Positions 1 through 12,210 of a stretch of DNA of 64,000 nucleotides are shown one piece after another (position 1 is the stretch's first letter; the number at the start of each line of letters is the position of its first letter). Both the position numbers and the translations under genes were made by a program. The notes under the pieces were generated by a model. It did no database searches. It saw only the letters and a program-made list of their open reading frames with translations, and was not told the origin of the DNA. The stretch covers positions 41,854,103-41,918,102 of the forward strand of contig CM075760.1 of the NCBI GenBank assembly GCA_037974335.1, in the 5' to 3' direction. This DNA comes from Prionace glauca. Lineage: Eukaryota; Chordata; Chondrichthyes; Carcharhiniformes; Carcharhinidae.

Positions 1-1365
1 TGACATCTGGAAACATGCGAGGCCCACGGTCTGAGAGTTTGACGTTAATGAAATTAACGTTGGTTAATATACTTCCACTATCATAACAGGTGAGCACTAA
101 GTTTGTTTCTCTTAGAACTGAGCAGTCTATGGGAGACTTAGTACAAAATTGAAAGCCATGAATGGGAAAGTTTTCCTCATTAGGAAGAAACTGTCACCCA
201 CTCGCAAAAAGGCCAGTATACAGAAGACACAGCTTTATTAGTTATGAATTAAAGGAACCATCTCATTGATTACATCACACCAGTCCATATTTCTACTTAT
301 TTTGTACCAGCTCCAATATTTAATTATATGACGGTAGACCCTGACCCTCTTTATATTAAATTCGCTCGTATCCCTCGTTAATCAACACTGGACCATCCTG
401 CTACTTATGTGACATTAGGTCCTCTTAATTAGTACTAATGTCCACCACGGATCTGATTATATTGCCTGAGATCCAATGTATTTTTATATTCCACAAAGTT
501 TGTCTCTTTACATGACGGAAGAACCTCTCTCTGTTAATTCAATATAGAACAATGAATATATTTCCTGTCAAGATATTATCAATCACGATATACATCGGAT
601 GTGCCTGTCCGATACCAGTCATTCTTGTTTGGAAATATAGGTTTAGTTTTTTGCTAATATCTATAAGTAACTGTGAGAAACGCCGAATTGCTCTGTTATT
701 GTATTTAGCGTGAACGTTCTAACAATTTCTAAGTGATTAAATGTCATTGGGGGAGAAGTCAGTGTGTGAAGAATGGTGCAGAATTCATTGTAACACCGTC
801 AGGCAATCCCTGTTGAGACAAATTTTAATAGTTGAATATTGTGTTGCATTGCGTCAATTTACCACAGATTTTAGCGAAAAATGTTTCGTCTGTCTCATTT
901 TATTAAAAGCATTCACTAATATGCTGACAGTGTGAGACTGAATTGTGGACTTACAATATCTCAGATGGATCCAACAGGCTGAATATCTAACCAATCATTA
1001 ATTGCTTATCTATTTCCCAGAAAAAAAGAAAATAAATTGCCATAGAACAAGTTTTGCCAGTTATGTCACGTTTGACTTCCTGCAGTTTGTATTGTTATAT
1101 TTTAAATGATTGTTTTTTTTTTCAATTTGGAATGTGTTCAACTGCTAAGGCCCGAAGCTCTGGTATTCCCTCCGAAATTTACTTATCTCAGTTTCCTCGT
1201 CTAAATCAATCCACAAAGCTTTCCCTTCATCGACAATCCTTTTACTAATCTGACCAAATAACTGTTGTTCATAAAAGAATATATTGCAGATGCATGGGGC
1301 TGAAAAACAAATGCCAGAAACACTCAGCAGATCATTCACCATATGTGGAATGGCATTAGTGTGCA
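1..1365. other. Unassigned AT-rich DNA
   Basis: I see no gene, tRNA or recognisable mobile element. Short open frames here have no recognisable motifs, and no splice-bounded frame stands out. Confidence 0.5.
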
Positions 1366-1560
1366 TCTCTCTCTCTCTCTCTCTCTCTCCCTGCCTCTTT
1401 CTCCCTCTCCCCTACTCCCCGCCATTCCTGCCTCTGTCCCCCCCCCCTCTTTGTCTCTGTTTGTCTCTCCTTGTCCCCCTTCTCTCTCCCTGGCTCCTTC
1501 TCTCTCTGTGTTTTCCCCTCTGTCTCTCTCTCTCTATGTCTCTCTCTGTCTCAGATTGTG
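1366..1560. repeat. (TC)n-rich low-complexity tract
   Basis: A run of CT dinucleotides passes into mixed pyrimidine-rich sequence. Serine/leucine/proline-rich open frames across it are by-products of the repeat and not genes. Confidence 0.9.
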
Positions 1561-1987
1561 CTTAAATCGGATGACTTCTCTTCTCTCACTCAATCTCCAA
1601 TACTTCAGTTTTACTGGTACCCAAGAGACGGATCCAGCTATTAGTTGAAAAAAATGTTTTTTTTTGCTTAAGTCGCCTTGTGACTGAAAAGATGAAACAC
1701 AAAACTCCCATCAAGGGAAATTCAGTGCCGAAAACAGACCTGTTCACTCACTTAACCTCTCTCTTCGATTTCTCTCACACGACGCCTAACACACCTATTT
1801 TTTTTATTTTAGATCTGCGGGACAAAATGTTGCTTTAATTTTCCCTCTTTTTTCTCGGTGGTAATCTTCAGTCCATCTTCCCTTTAATTAACCTATTTAA
1901 ACACCAAATACGACAATTCTCTTGACTCACAAAAATGGCAGTGGAAGTGAATGTAATGCTGAGGCCAGCTTCAATCTGTGTGACTGT

Positions 1988-2275
1988 TCTTAAGAACATA
2001 AGAACATAAGAAATAGGAGCAGGAGTAGGCCATCTAGCCCTTCGTGCCTGCCCCGCCATTCAATAAGATCATGGCTGATCTGTCGTGGCTCAATTCCACT
2101 TTCCGGCCCTCTCCCCATAACCCTTAATCCCTTCTCTTATCAAAAACCCATCAACCCGCTTCTTGAAAATATTTAGCGAGGCAGCCTCCACCACTTCAAC
2201 GGGTAGAAAATTCCAGAGATTCACCACCCTTTGAGTGAAGAAGTTCCTCCTCAACCCCGTTCTAAAATTCAGGCT
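1988..2275 (-). mobile_element. CR1-type LINE (family B), 3' end fragment
   Basis: This is a 5'-truncated 3' end on the minus strand. On the plus strand it begins with the tail repeat of this family (complement of TTCTTATG units) and the A/G-rich 3' UTR. It then enters the C-terminal coding part, which reads FFTQRVVNLWNSLPVEV-like in better copies. The same segment recurs at 24.3-25.0, 31.2-32.8 and 57.9-58.1 kb. Confidence 0.85.
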
Positions 2276-4000
2276 GTCAGAGTGAGTTCACCCTCACAGG
2301 CAGGAAGACTGTTCACGGTGATAACATCAAACTGACGCCCACTGTTTCAATCTCAGGTAACACAACTTCCCGATTCTTGCTGCCGGTTCCAAACCGCACA
2401 TCTCACTTCTGAGCAGAAAATAAATCCAGGGACCACAATCTGGTGACAACATCTGTCAGTGCGGCCTATATCTGCCCACAGAGTCAGGGCAGAGTCAGAC
2501 AGGTCACATTGCGGTGACATTTACAAATGAGCCTGTTGCGATCTGTTCAGAGTTTCCCGGACATAACTGATGGTCAATGGATCAGTCACTGAACTCCCGG
2601 TTTTCATGAAGGAAGAAAATTATAACTGTTATGTTTCATTGTTTAATCATTTTCTCTCCATCTGCTATTTACTTTTTGTTTCTCAGCTTTTATCTGTCAG
2701 CACCCCGTTTTTATTTCTCCCAACTCTCCAAGCCTCTCTCCCTCTCTCTATTTCCTTGTCAATCTTTTGAACACTTTTATTAGTACTCAAAATCATGAAG
2801 TTTTGATTGGGGCAATTAAAGAGAGAGTATTTAAACTGGGAGGGCGGTCAGCAACGATTCGGCAAACGTTTATTTTATTGAGCTGAGAGACAGAAATGAA
2901 ATTATTTATTTTTACGCAAGATTTGTTATGAACTGGAATGAACAGCTTAAAAGGGTGATCGAATTAGATTTCACAGTAATTTTGGGAAATAAATAAGATA
3001 TGTCCTTCATGTGTTTAAAATTTCAAGGATTTTCGAGAATGGGAGCATTTTAATGGTTCATCTATATCATTGTCCCAGCATCCTTTTTGTGTCTCTCCCT
3101 GTCCTTCACTGAGACTGAATAACTTGCAATATTTATACATCTTGTGTAAATCTTATCTTTTGACAAAACTTGTGTGTGAGTGTGTGCGTGTGCGTGTGCC
3201 AGGAACTACTCCGAAATTCTATTTACAAACTATCACTTTGAACAACTGAATACTGGATCGAACTTGATTGGGAAAAGCACAATAACACTTAACATTTATT
3301 GCACTGTTCTTTTTCTTCCGGAGAGGTTTTCATACTTAGTCTGTTCAATCTTTACATGTCCTAATTCTATCTGTAAATGTGGAACTGCTTGTAAGAATGA
3401 AAAGGAACAGATTATTTTCTCTTCCTCTGACAGATTCACTACTGTTACCTCAGAAAACAGACATTTATGGAGCCCGCCATGACCGTCCCCCCTTTGGGAA
3501 TAACAGCTCTTAGTCAGGTGGAGTCAGTCACTCCTGCGGATGTCATAGGGATTCCAATCTGTGTTTGTCACACAAATCCCTGCGTCACTCGTCCTGACAA
3601 AGAAACCTGTGCTAAGGCCCTAGAAATGATTGTTTCCTTGTGTCAGGTCCCAGTCTGACTCTGGGCCCAACTGTCTCTGTATCACTAACACTGGGGCCAG
3701 TCATTCAAATTATAATGTTCTAATTTTCTATGATTATTTTTGGAAGCCGTTACCCAATCCGTTGTGAATTCGAACCTGCATCAGATTTTGCTTCATTTGA
3801 CCCCTGCCTGTCATTATTGGACAAATCACTTTTTCTAGTATGATCACATGCACAAAAACTGTTTATGTAAATGTCATATCATGTTCTGTCTCGCTTACTC
3901 TGGAGAACTCATACGTTGGTTTACGTGATTCTCCCAGCCAGTTTATGTCATCATTGCTCGAGCATATCTGTCTATATTAGATTAGATTCTTCTTCTGTTG
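2276..4000. other. Unassigned region
   Basis: No recognisable gene. A 63-codon frame at 3,467-3,658 follows an acceptor-like pyrimidine tract ending CTGACAG and is cysteine-containing. I could match it to no family, and it has no clear donor, so I do not call it a gene. Confidence 0.4.
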
Positions 4001-4002
4001 TT

Positions 4003-4135
4003 GGAGCATTATGTTTAATCATTTATAGGATGTGGGCAGCACTGACATCTGTTGCCCTTCTCTGATTGCCCCTGACAATGTGGTGATGAGCTGCTATCTT
4101 GAACCGCTGCAGTCCTTGTTCACCAGGTGATATCA
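4003..4135 (+). repeat. Ancient dispersed repeat fragment
   Basis: A stretch reading GATGTGGGCAGCACTGAC followed by an ATTGCCCCTGACAATGTGG-like segment matches, from memory, a repeat common in shark genomes. A related scrap is at about 52,620-52,680. The family name is uncertain. Confidence 0.5.
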
Positions 4136-4835
4136 CTGTTTATATCGCATAAGGTCTGGCCAGTCTTATGATGCACCTGATCCTAATTCATCGCATTACC
4201 TAGACTGTACAATCTATACACAGTAGAAGATGTTTAGGGTGGTTACCATGGAATTGGTGAAGGTAACGGTTAAACAGAAATATTGTTCCTTCTCTGGAGA
4301 GGAGCAGATGTTTCAATCCATTGCATCAATAGAAATAAGAAGTCTGAGAATTATAGGTGTAATTATCTCCTGTCGACTATATGTCCAGGGTTATTTTCAT
4401 TACCATTTTCACAAATCAGCACACAATTGAGTCCTATATCAGGAAGTTTAATGAGACGCTGAGAAGAACAATTTTCACAATCTCCCCGTCATTCGAGACG
4501 TGATTTATCAATTTTCCAACAGATCACTAAAGACAGATAAGTCATCACCGGGAACAAAATAGTGAGGCTGCAATAATTTTATATGCAAGAGCGCACAACA
4601 GAAGGGTTGTCAGGAAATAATTACATATTAAACGTTCTTCAGTTGAAACACATGAACTGTTTGGTGTTTTCATGCACTCATGGAAGGCAGAGTGGGCTGA
4701 AGGTTATCACTGGGAAAACTCAAGGGGAATTGCTAAAAGAGATCATTTCTCCAAAGGGGGTTATTAGAAAATAGAATATTTAAAATAAGTAAGCACGCAA
4801 ATGTTTATGATGTTTGTTAGACGTAAAACCATAAA

Positions 4836-4912
4836 ATTCCTACAGTTCAGAAGAAAGGCCATCTGGCCCATCGAGTCTGCATCCCATCCCAGGTCCTCCC
4901 CTCTGCCCTTAC
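4836..4912 (-). mobile_element. HE1-type SINE, 3' end scrap
   Basis: The plus strand reads GGCCATCTGGCCCATCGAGT and continues CTGCA, the complement of the conserved 3' region of the HE1-type SINE seen in fuller form at 53,050-53,250. Confidence 0.6.
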
Positions 4913-5825
4913 CATGGCTATTCCACATATTCTGAGGGAAAATAACGGACAATTTTGCATGGCGAATCCAACTAATACTATCTGTTGCAATATAATCGAG
5001 AGACTGGTTTCGTGCAGTAATATTGAGACAGGGCCGAATACACCAGATATCAATATAGCACCTGCACTAATATAAATGCAGACTGGGCCCAGTTCAGCCA
5101 TTACTGAGAGGGTGTATAGAGTATCTAACACTCTCTAACCAGCGTGGCATTTTCTCATATAAACAGAGACATGCCATACTCAAACAACTGGGATTTTGCT
5201 GAGTACAGAATCAACTGAGAATTATTGTCATATAATCAGAAATATGATTTCGTGTCATATAAAATGGGTCACGTTTAGGATGGGCAAAGACTGAGTCTAT
5301 TACAGAAATAACTGAGACGATCTTCTGTATGTTGTCGTGCCAAAAAATGCAGTTTCACTGCCATCTCCTGGACTAGCCTTGCTATAGCAGGAGTTGTGAA
5401 ATGCTGATTTTAGTTGCTGTTTCTCATTCTTTCATGGGCTGAATATCCAGCTGGTAAGGCCAGCATATATTAGCAATCGCTAATACATTGAATTTACTGG
5501 TTTTCTAGAAAATCATAAAAGGCACGTAATAGCCAAGGACGTGTGCGCCTAGAGTCACCTCTGGGCTAAACTGAGAAAAGATGGAAAGTTTTATTTTCTG
5601 CAGGGCATTAGAGAATCTGATATATTTCAGGTCATGGCCGCAATCACGGAAATGACCTTTACATTCAAAATTGTAATTGCATTTTGAAGGCTGTTGTAGT
5701 TGGACTTGAATATTTATCTTGAGAAATTGGCCTACCCTCACAGAGATATTACCACTCTGCCACTGTCACCCTTTCAACATTGATAAAGTACTTACAGCAG
5801 AGAAGAAAGCCATTTTGAAGCGTCA
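4913..5825. other. Unassigned region
   Basis: No gene, tRNA or clear repeat recognised between the SINE scrap and the decayed LINE. Confidence 0.4.
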
Positions 5826-5828
5826 TGC

Positions 5829-8700
5829 GTGTTTTGGCCCTCGAAAGGAGCAATTCATCCAATAACACTCTGGACCCCACAGTCTAGCATTTTGTTCATT
5901 TTCAGACAATTATCCAATCCCATTTTGAACCCATTAATTGGCGCTGCCTGCACCACATTCTCAAACAGCACATTCCTGATCTGGATCACTCTCTGTCTGA
6001 AAATGTTTTTCCTGATGTCTCCATGTTTCTTCCACCAATTTACTTCAACCCGCTCCCTCTGTGTCAAGATCCTTCTGCCATTGAACAGTTTCTCTCTATC
6101 TACTCTGTCAAGACCATTCAGGATTTTGAATGCCTCGTTAAAGTCACATCAGCAACTTCCTGTCAAGGAAATTAGTCCGAACTTCTCCAAAATATTTCCG
6201 TCACTGAACTTTCTGATCTCTGGACTTATTCTCGTGTTTTCCTTTCCATCCAGCTTATTGATTTTACATTCTGCCTGAGTTCGGTGCCGAAAATTGGACC
6301 GAATTTTTCGGTTGACGATTTTCAAGTGTTTTCTACAAATTTAGCACAACTTCCTTGCTTCTGTATTCTTTTCCCCAATAGACAAAACTATTCACTTTTT
6401 TTTTGTTTGCAGCTGTCTCAACCTGTCTTGTATCATGAATGATTTATACACATATTCACTCAAGTCCCTCGGCGTCTATATTCACTTTTCATCATTTCCA
6501 TTTTTTTCTCCACATTCTGTTGAACAAAACTGATCATGTAACTTTTCTCTGCAATAAATTTAAATATGCAAATTACTCGTCCATTCAACCAATTAGTTCT
6601 TTTTGCCCTGTCACTATTTACCTGAAATCACCATCCTCTGCTTTCCAACCTTTCCCCCAACGTGTCGATTATCTCCAAGCTGATTCCCCAATTTCCTTCT
6701 AATCATTTATATATGCATGACAAACAATAAAGGTTCCAGAACTGATCCCTGAGCCACAACACTCCATTCAGAAACGCACACTTGCACAGCTACACTCTGT
6801 TTTCTATGACTGAGCCAGTTCTCCATCTACCGCCAGCTCACCTCTGATCTCATTTTACTGCAAATTCTGTACCTCTCTGCCATGAGGGACCTTGTCAGAG
6901 GGTTTACTGGTGTCCACGTAGACAATATCCACTGCTCTACCATCATCAATCATCTTCGTCACTTCCTCAAAAAATAAACTTGATCACGTTAGTCAGACAC
7001 GATCTGGTCTTCAAAAAAGCATGTTGCCTTTCACTAATACATCCACTTATTTCAAAGAGGGATTAAATCCTGTCTCGAAGAATTTTCTTCAATAATTTCC
7101 TGACCACTGACGTAAGGCTCACTAGCCTGTGCTTACCTGGATTATTGTTCCCATTCTTCCTAAACAAAAATCGGCTATTCTCCAATCCTCATACTTCCAC
7201 TATAGCCAGTGATGATACAAAGATTTCTCTCAAGACCCCAGCAATTTCCTCCTGGCCTCTCGCATTATTCTGTGGTATATCACATTAGGCCCTGGGGGCT
7301 TATCTACCTTAATGTATCTCAAGAACCCCAATATCTCCTCCTTTTTGATCTCAACATGACTCAAACTACTTGTGCATCCTTTCCCAGACTCATCATGCAC
7401 GAAGTACTTCTCTTTAGTGAATACTGACGTGAAGTATTCAATACCTCGTCATTTCCCTGGATCCGCGCATAGAATCCCTCACCTGTCCTCGGGTGTGCCA
7501 ACCCCTTCCCTGGCTAAACATTTGCCCTTTATATATGTGTAAAACGCCTTCGGATTTTCATCCATCCTGCGGCAAATTAATTCTCGTGACCCCTTTTCGC
7601 CCTCTTTACTCTTTGCTTAAGTTTCGTTTTACTTTCCTTGTATTTCATAATTGTTTTGTGTCTTCCTAGGACAGAAAAAATCTTTTTTTTTCCCACTTTG
7701 ACGAGGCTCATAATTTCTCTCGTTTTACAATGTTCCCGAAACTTGCCATACCTACCCTTCATTCTCATTGGAATGTGCCAGTCCGGAATTCCTATCAACT
7801 TGCACTTGAAAGCCTCCCACGTGCCAGATGTTGATTTGCCCCAATCTCCATTCTTCAGTTTCTGCCTAATATTGTTATAATTAGTCATCCCCCAGTTTAG
7901 TGTCTTCACTTGAGTATTACACTTACCTTTCTCTGTCCGTACCTTAACACTTACTGAGTTGTGCTCTCAGTTCCCCAACTGCTCCCCCACTGAAATATCG
8001 ACCACCTGTCCAGGCTGATCCCCTATTTCCAGCCACTTCCCTAGTTGGATTACCTATATAATGTTTCGGGAAGCCCTCCTGGATGTTCCTTACAAACTCT
8101 GCCCCATCCACACACTGAGCACAAAATGAATCCCCGTCAATTTTGAGGAAATTAACTCTCCCACCACAACAACCCTGTTACTTTTCCATCTTGCCAAATT
8201 CTCATTCATATCTCTTTCTCAATCTCCCGCTAGTTGCTGGGAGGCCAATAGAAAATGCTGAATCTTGTGAGTACACCCTTCCTATTCCTGCACTCTACCC
8301 ATACTGCCTCGCTGTATAAGCCATGCGAAGTACATTGGGTGCAGTCCTCCTGCAGTACTGCTGCAATATTCTCCCTACCAGTCTTGAAAATGTCCTTCTC
8401 CTGTTACATCACTTTCTATCCTGCTTGAATCATCGGCATCCTTGTACGTTAAGCTGTCATTTCTCTCCTTTCCTTAACCAAGTCTCTGTAATAGCAGCAA
8501 CATCACAGTTCCAAGAACGAATCCAAGCTCCAAGTCCATCAGCCTTACCTGTTACACTTTTTGTATTGAAACAAATGCCCTTCAGCCTGCCGGACCCGCT
8601 TTAATTAGGAGCCACACTATTTCTGCTCATTCTCTGAGTTTTACTGGCCCTGTTCTCTAGTTCCACTTCAGCTAATTCACCTTCGCTTTATTCCCCTCTC
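5829..8700 (-). mobile_element. Decayed CR1/L2-type LINE
   Basis: The minus strand carries old LINE coding sequence broken by many stops. At 5,829-6,280 is the C-terminal end (FRQRVIQIRN-like, followed by a NGFKMGLD-like tail). At 6,720-7,100 is reverse-transcriptase sequence. At 7,577-7,909 is a linker with a basic KRAKRGHEN end, equivalent to RRAKRGHEM in the young LINE at 37 kb. At 7,950-8,650 is endonuclease-region sequence. The order fits one element read from 8.7 down to 5.8 kb, though two overlapping relics are possible. Confidence 0.7.
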
Positions 8701-8727
8701 CCTGGTAGATTTCCTTCCCTAAAGGAC

Positions 8728-8885
8728 ATCAGTGAAAGAAGTTGGTCCTTTCGACAATCAAATATGGTTTTATGTTCATCAGTAGATTTTTATTTCCAGA
8801 CAATTTTTATTTAATTCAAATTCCATCAGCTGCAGTGACCGGATTCGTACCTAGAACATTAACAACATGAGGAATCCGTCCTGAA
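8728..8885 (-). mobile_element. tRNA-derived SINE (second family), fragment
   Basis: The plus strand shows CTGCAGTGACCGGATTCGTA and CCTAGAACATTA, the complement of a degenerate tRNA-like head with a B-box. This joins a tail also present at 10,757-11,255 and 34,640-34,925. It is a different family from the HE1-type SINEs; I cannot name it safely. Confidence 0.55.
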
Positions 8886-8889
8886 GTTA

Positions 8890-10756
8890 TGACATCAGTA
8901 GGAGCTACTCAGAAAATTTCCTCAGTTTCCCTTTCAAAGACTTACTCAACCATCAGCAACTTCTGTTTGTCCCACGTCACTTTCTGAACTGTATTACCTG
9001 ATAGACACCTACCCAACTGGACATGGCAGTATGGACCGGGTAGTAAGGGACACAAGACACAGCTACACCTCTCCACCCACTTCCCTAAACTCCCACACTT
9101 TCCCCAACTCTCAGCGTTTCACTCTCTGCAACTTACAGTCTGTGGAGATCCCTCAATAGGCAGATTTCACAGGCCTCAGTTCCGAAGTTCATACTTGGTT
9201 ATGCCCAACTCATTAATCCATTTTAAGTTATTACACCCCTCCCCCTCTCGGTCTGAGTAACCGCCGAGGGCTGACCGGCTTGGAAGCCTTTCTTTGAAAT
9301 TTCACTGCTGGGTCTGGTTCCTCCTGCTCAGCCTCGGAGGTGAGTGGGGTTCAGCAGACCGGAGCTCGCCTCTTCCACCATGAGCGTTGTGGCCCGAGTT
9401 CCCTTTATCGGGAGACAATGTGGCCGAGAGGCTAAACCCGCCCTGTCCATTTCAGACTCCGAGTTTCTCACTGGTGGAGATGGAGAGCAGGAGCCAGAGC
9501 ATCTGGAACTCTTTCCAAAGTTCCGGGTGTGCCGGGAATTGATTTTCCCTGCATGTCTTGGGGTTCCACGGTTTGTAGATGTTTGAAACATTCCCATAGG
9601 ATGGTATCTCCCAAGCGGACTTGATAGGAATCTGGCCCTGTTCCTGACCTGAACGTGTCTCATAACCAGCGTATCCATTGCCATGATTCTTAACTAATAG
9701 CCTAACAACTACCTTTAACAGCCTGTCCCAGTTGATGGAAACGGCTCTGGGTGTCAGCTCCCACCCTCGGAAAATTAGACTTAACTTTGGGAAGAGTGAT
9801 CCTGAGCAACTCTGCTTGGGCTATTCCATTTGTTGAAGAGGGGAGGGGACTGGTGATTGGGGGAATGTTGTCCTGTAATTGAAGAGCAATCTGGATAGGT
9901 TGGTGTCAAAGGAGGCAGTGATTTTTTTTTGAACCTGTTTTTACTGTTTATGCCGCTCTTTCTGCCAGGCCGTTGGATGATGGGTAATATGGGCACTGTC
10001 CTAACGTGTCAATTTCTGTTCTACTTCATGCAATGCACAAATTCCTGGCTCATGAAGGGTGGACCATTTTCAGAAACCAACATCTGCGGGATCCGCGGTG
10101 TCAAGAAAGAGGAGTGAGGTTTCTCCACTCTTGTCCTTGTGTTTGATGAACTCACTCTCTGTATGGCCATCCATTGTGAATCAGCATCTGCCATTATCAG
10201 GATCATAGACCCCATGAACGGTCCGGCACTGACCATGTGCAGTCACATCTTCGGCCGTCCCAGCCATTCCCAAGTGTGAAGAGTAGTGACTGGTGACATT
10301 CGTCCCTTGTTGACATTGCCAACACTGACCCACGACCAAATACCTGTAATCATACCTGGCCACAGGCACGGCAATTTGCAGGTTATTAAGTTTGTCACTC
10401 CTGCGTGGCCACGAGAACCGCGAAGATGGGATGGTGAACCGTGGCTCAGGATAACCGTCTTGAACCCCATCGGCGTGTGCCATCTTCCACAGTCAGCTGT
10501 CCTCTGCCACTCCAATATGCGTGGAATTCAGGCTGTAACGGCCTTTTGGTTTCCCCCATCAGCGCTCGCTGCTTCAGTTTATTCAGGACTGGGTAATTTT
10601 GTACCCAAAGCCGAATATTATTGGCTGCTACTGGGAGAGTTTTGAAAAAGTTCATGATTACCGTCTCTTCCACTGGGGATATGACCAGTGTCCGTTAATT
10701 GGAGCCAACTCAAGGCATCTTCCTTTGCAACTCTGCTGCCTAGTTGCCCATGTTCA
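8890..10756 (-). mobile_element. Fossil Ty3/gypsy LTR retrotransposon, 3' part
   Basis: A broken copy read on the minus strand. Recognisable parts in order are the end of the RNase H region and linker (near 10,750-10,450), the zinc-binding and core regions of integrase (about 10,450-10,000), a decayed C-terminal pol tail (to about 9,250), a purine-rich polypurine tract (complement of 9,232-9,246), and what looks like part of a 3' LTR starting with TGTAATAAC below 9,231. The 5' half (gag, protease, most of reverse transcriptase) is absent. It carries several breaks and looks old. It predates the block duplication, because the same fossil follows the paralogous receptor gene at 34.9-40.1 kb. 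Confidence 0.75.
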
Positions 10757-11255
10757 GAGGGTAATGAAGTGTCAACCACATTGCTGTGGCCCTTTCCTGG
10801 GACATTGATAAACACAGTAAAAAGTCTGACAACACCAGGTTTAAGTCCAACTGATTTATTTGATAGTTAATTCACTAGCTTTCGAGGTTCTCCTCTTCGT
10901 CAGGTGAATGGAGAGTTCTGGTGGCGAACATTCACCTGACGAAGAGGGTAACCTCGAAAGCTAGTGAATTTACTATCACATAAATCGATTGGACTTAAAC
11001 CTGGTGTCAGACTTTTTACTGTGTCTACCTCAGTCCAACGCCAGCATATCCACATCATGACATTGATAAACCAGATGGGTCTTTCTGAAAATGGACATTG
11101 TTTTTATGGTCACTAATGAATTCTAAACTCCAGATATATTTACTTAAGTTCCACCATCTGCAGTGACGTGATCAGAATCCATGTGCCCAGAACATTAGCT
11201 GAGTTCTTGCATTAATAATCAAGTGATAAAACTTACAGTCCATCACATCCACACC
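10757..11255 (-). mobile_element. tRNA-derived SINE (second family), split by a PLE
   Basis: On the minus strand the tRNA-like head (about 11,250-11,165, containing AACTCAGCTAATGTTCTGGG) leads into a tail ending at the gypsy junction near 10,757. A fold-back PLE fragment (10,813-11,058) interrupts it. The SINE meets the gypsy fossil at the same point in the paralogous block at 34,925, so the junction is older than the duplication. Confidence 0.6.
10813..11058. mobile_element. Fold-back terminal fragment of a Penelope-like element
   Basis: An inverted-repeat unit: GTAAAAAGTCTGACAACACC at the left is mirrored by the complementary end at the right, around a central region containing CTCTTCGTCAGGTGAATGG. 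It is flanked by a perfect 12-bp target duplication GACATTGATAAA (10,801-10,812 and 11,059-11,070), which fixes both ends. The ends match those of the PLE copies at 27.3 and 42.9 kb. No coding part is present. Confidence 0.8.
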
Positions 11256-11419
11256 TGAGTATGCACATCCTGAATTCCGGTAACCCAGACACACCATACT
11301 ATGCATGTCTGCCGGACTCCCGGGTTGGACAGCATTAACTGCCTCAATCAGGGAGCTCATATTCCAAAGCTCCACCTGATGGTTACCGTTGAAGTCCTTA
11401 GATAAATCTCTCTACTTCT

Positions 11420-12140
11420 TTCCATGTTTCTTGTGGCTCTCTCTCTGTCACTCTTTCTCTATGTCTCTCTGTGCCTTTGTCTCTCTTGATGTTTCACTCT
11501 GTCTTTTGCTGTCTCTCCGCCTCTCCCCCACTCTCCCTCTGTCTCTTCTGCACCCCCCCCCCCCAGTGTCACTCTCCTACTCCCACTCCCTGTCCCTCTT
11601 TAATGTATTTGTCTCTCTGCCCCCTCCCAACCCACCTCACTCTGACTTTTGCTCTTGCTTTGTCCATTGTGCTTTTTCAGTCCCACTCTTTCCCATTCAC
11701 TCCTGCTCTGTGTCTCGATATCTCTGTTTCTATCTGTCTCTGGCTATTTCCTTCTACATCACTTTTTGCCTCCTATTCCCCCACCCCCCTTGTCTCCCTC
11801 TCCCTCTCGTATTACAAACTCCAATCTGTCTTCCTCTATCTCCCTTTCTCATTCCCTGTATATCTCTCTCGCCATTTTCCTCATTATTTCTGTCTTTCTC
11901 ATTCCCTGTTTATCTCCCTCGCCATTTTCCTCACTATTTCTGTCTTTCACATTCTGTGAGGCTCTGTCTTTGTCTCTCTTCTATCTCATTGTCTCCCTGT
12001 TTATTTTCCTGTACCTGTTAGAAACTCTTTCAAATTCTTTTCTCTCCAAGTCTTCGTGCCTTTCCCTCTCTTTGCTACTTTCTGTCTAATAATCTCACTG
12101 TTGCTAACATTGTCCTCTCTATCTATCTGTCAGTCTTTCT
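11420..12140. repeat. Pyrimidine-rich tract downstream of receptor gene 1
   Basis: About 700 bp of CT-rich sequence. On the strand of gene 1 it is GA-rich and lies just 3' of the stop codon, matching the GA-rich tract at 33,868-34,270 downstream of gene 2. The long serine/leucine-rich frames here come from composition. Confidence 0.9.
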
Positions 12141-12210
12141 ATCTCTGTGAGGCTGTTTGGTGATTTACAGTTTGAATGCCCAATAGGAAGAATCAGAGGT
12201 CTTGTTGTTG

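Noticed and set aside
2280-2560. Possible recombination signal or V-segment flank (CACTGTTT, CACAATC motifs)
   Set aside because: No proper heptamer-spacer-nonamer arrangement found.
3467-3658. Cysteine-containing 63-codon frame after an acceptor-like tract, considered as an immunoglobulin V-like exon
   Set aside because: No tryptophan, no YYC motif, no recombination signal seen; similarity to V domains was only impressionistic.
5829-6278. 149-codon plus-strand frame
   Set aside because: It is the antisense of LINE C-terminal sequence on the minus strand.
10286-10645. 119-codon plus-strand frame
   Set aside because: Antisense shadow of the fossil gypsy integrase region.
11389-12089. Long serine/leucine-rich open frames (up to 210 codons)
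   Set aside because: They lie in pyrimidine-rich low-complexity DNA where all three frames on one strand stay open; no domain or splice context.
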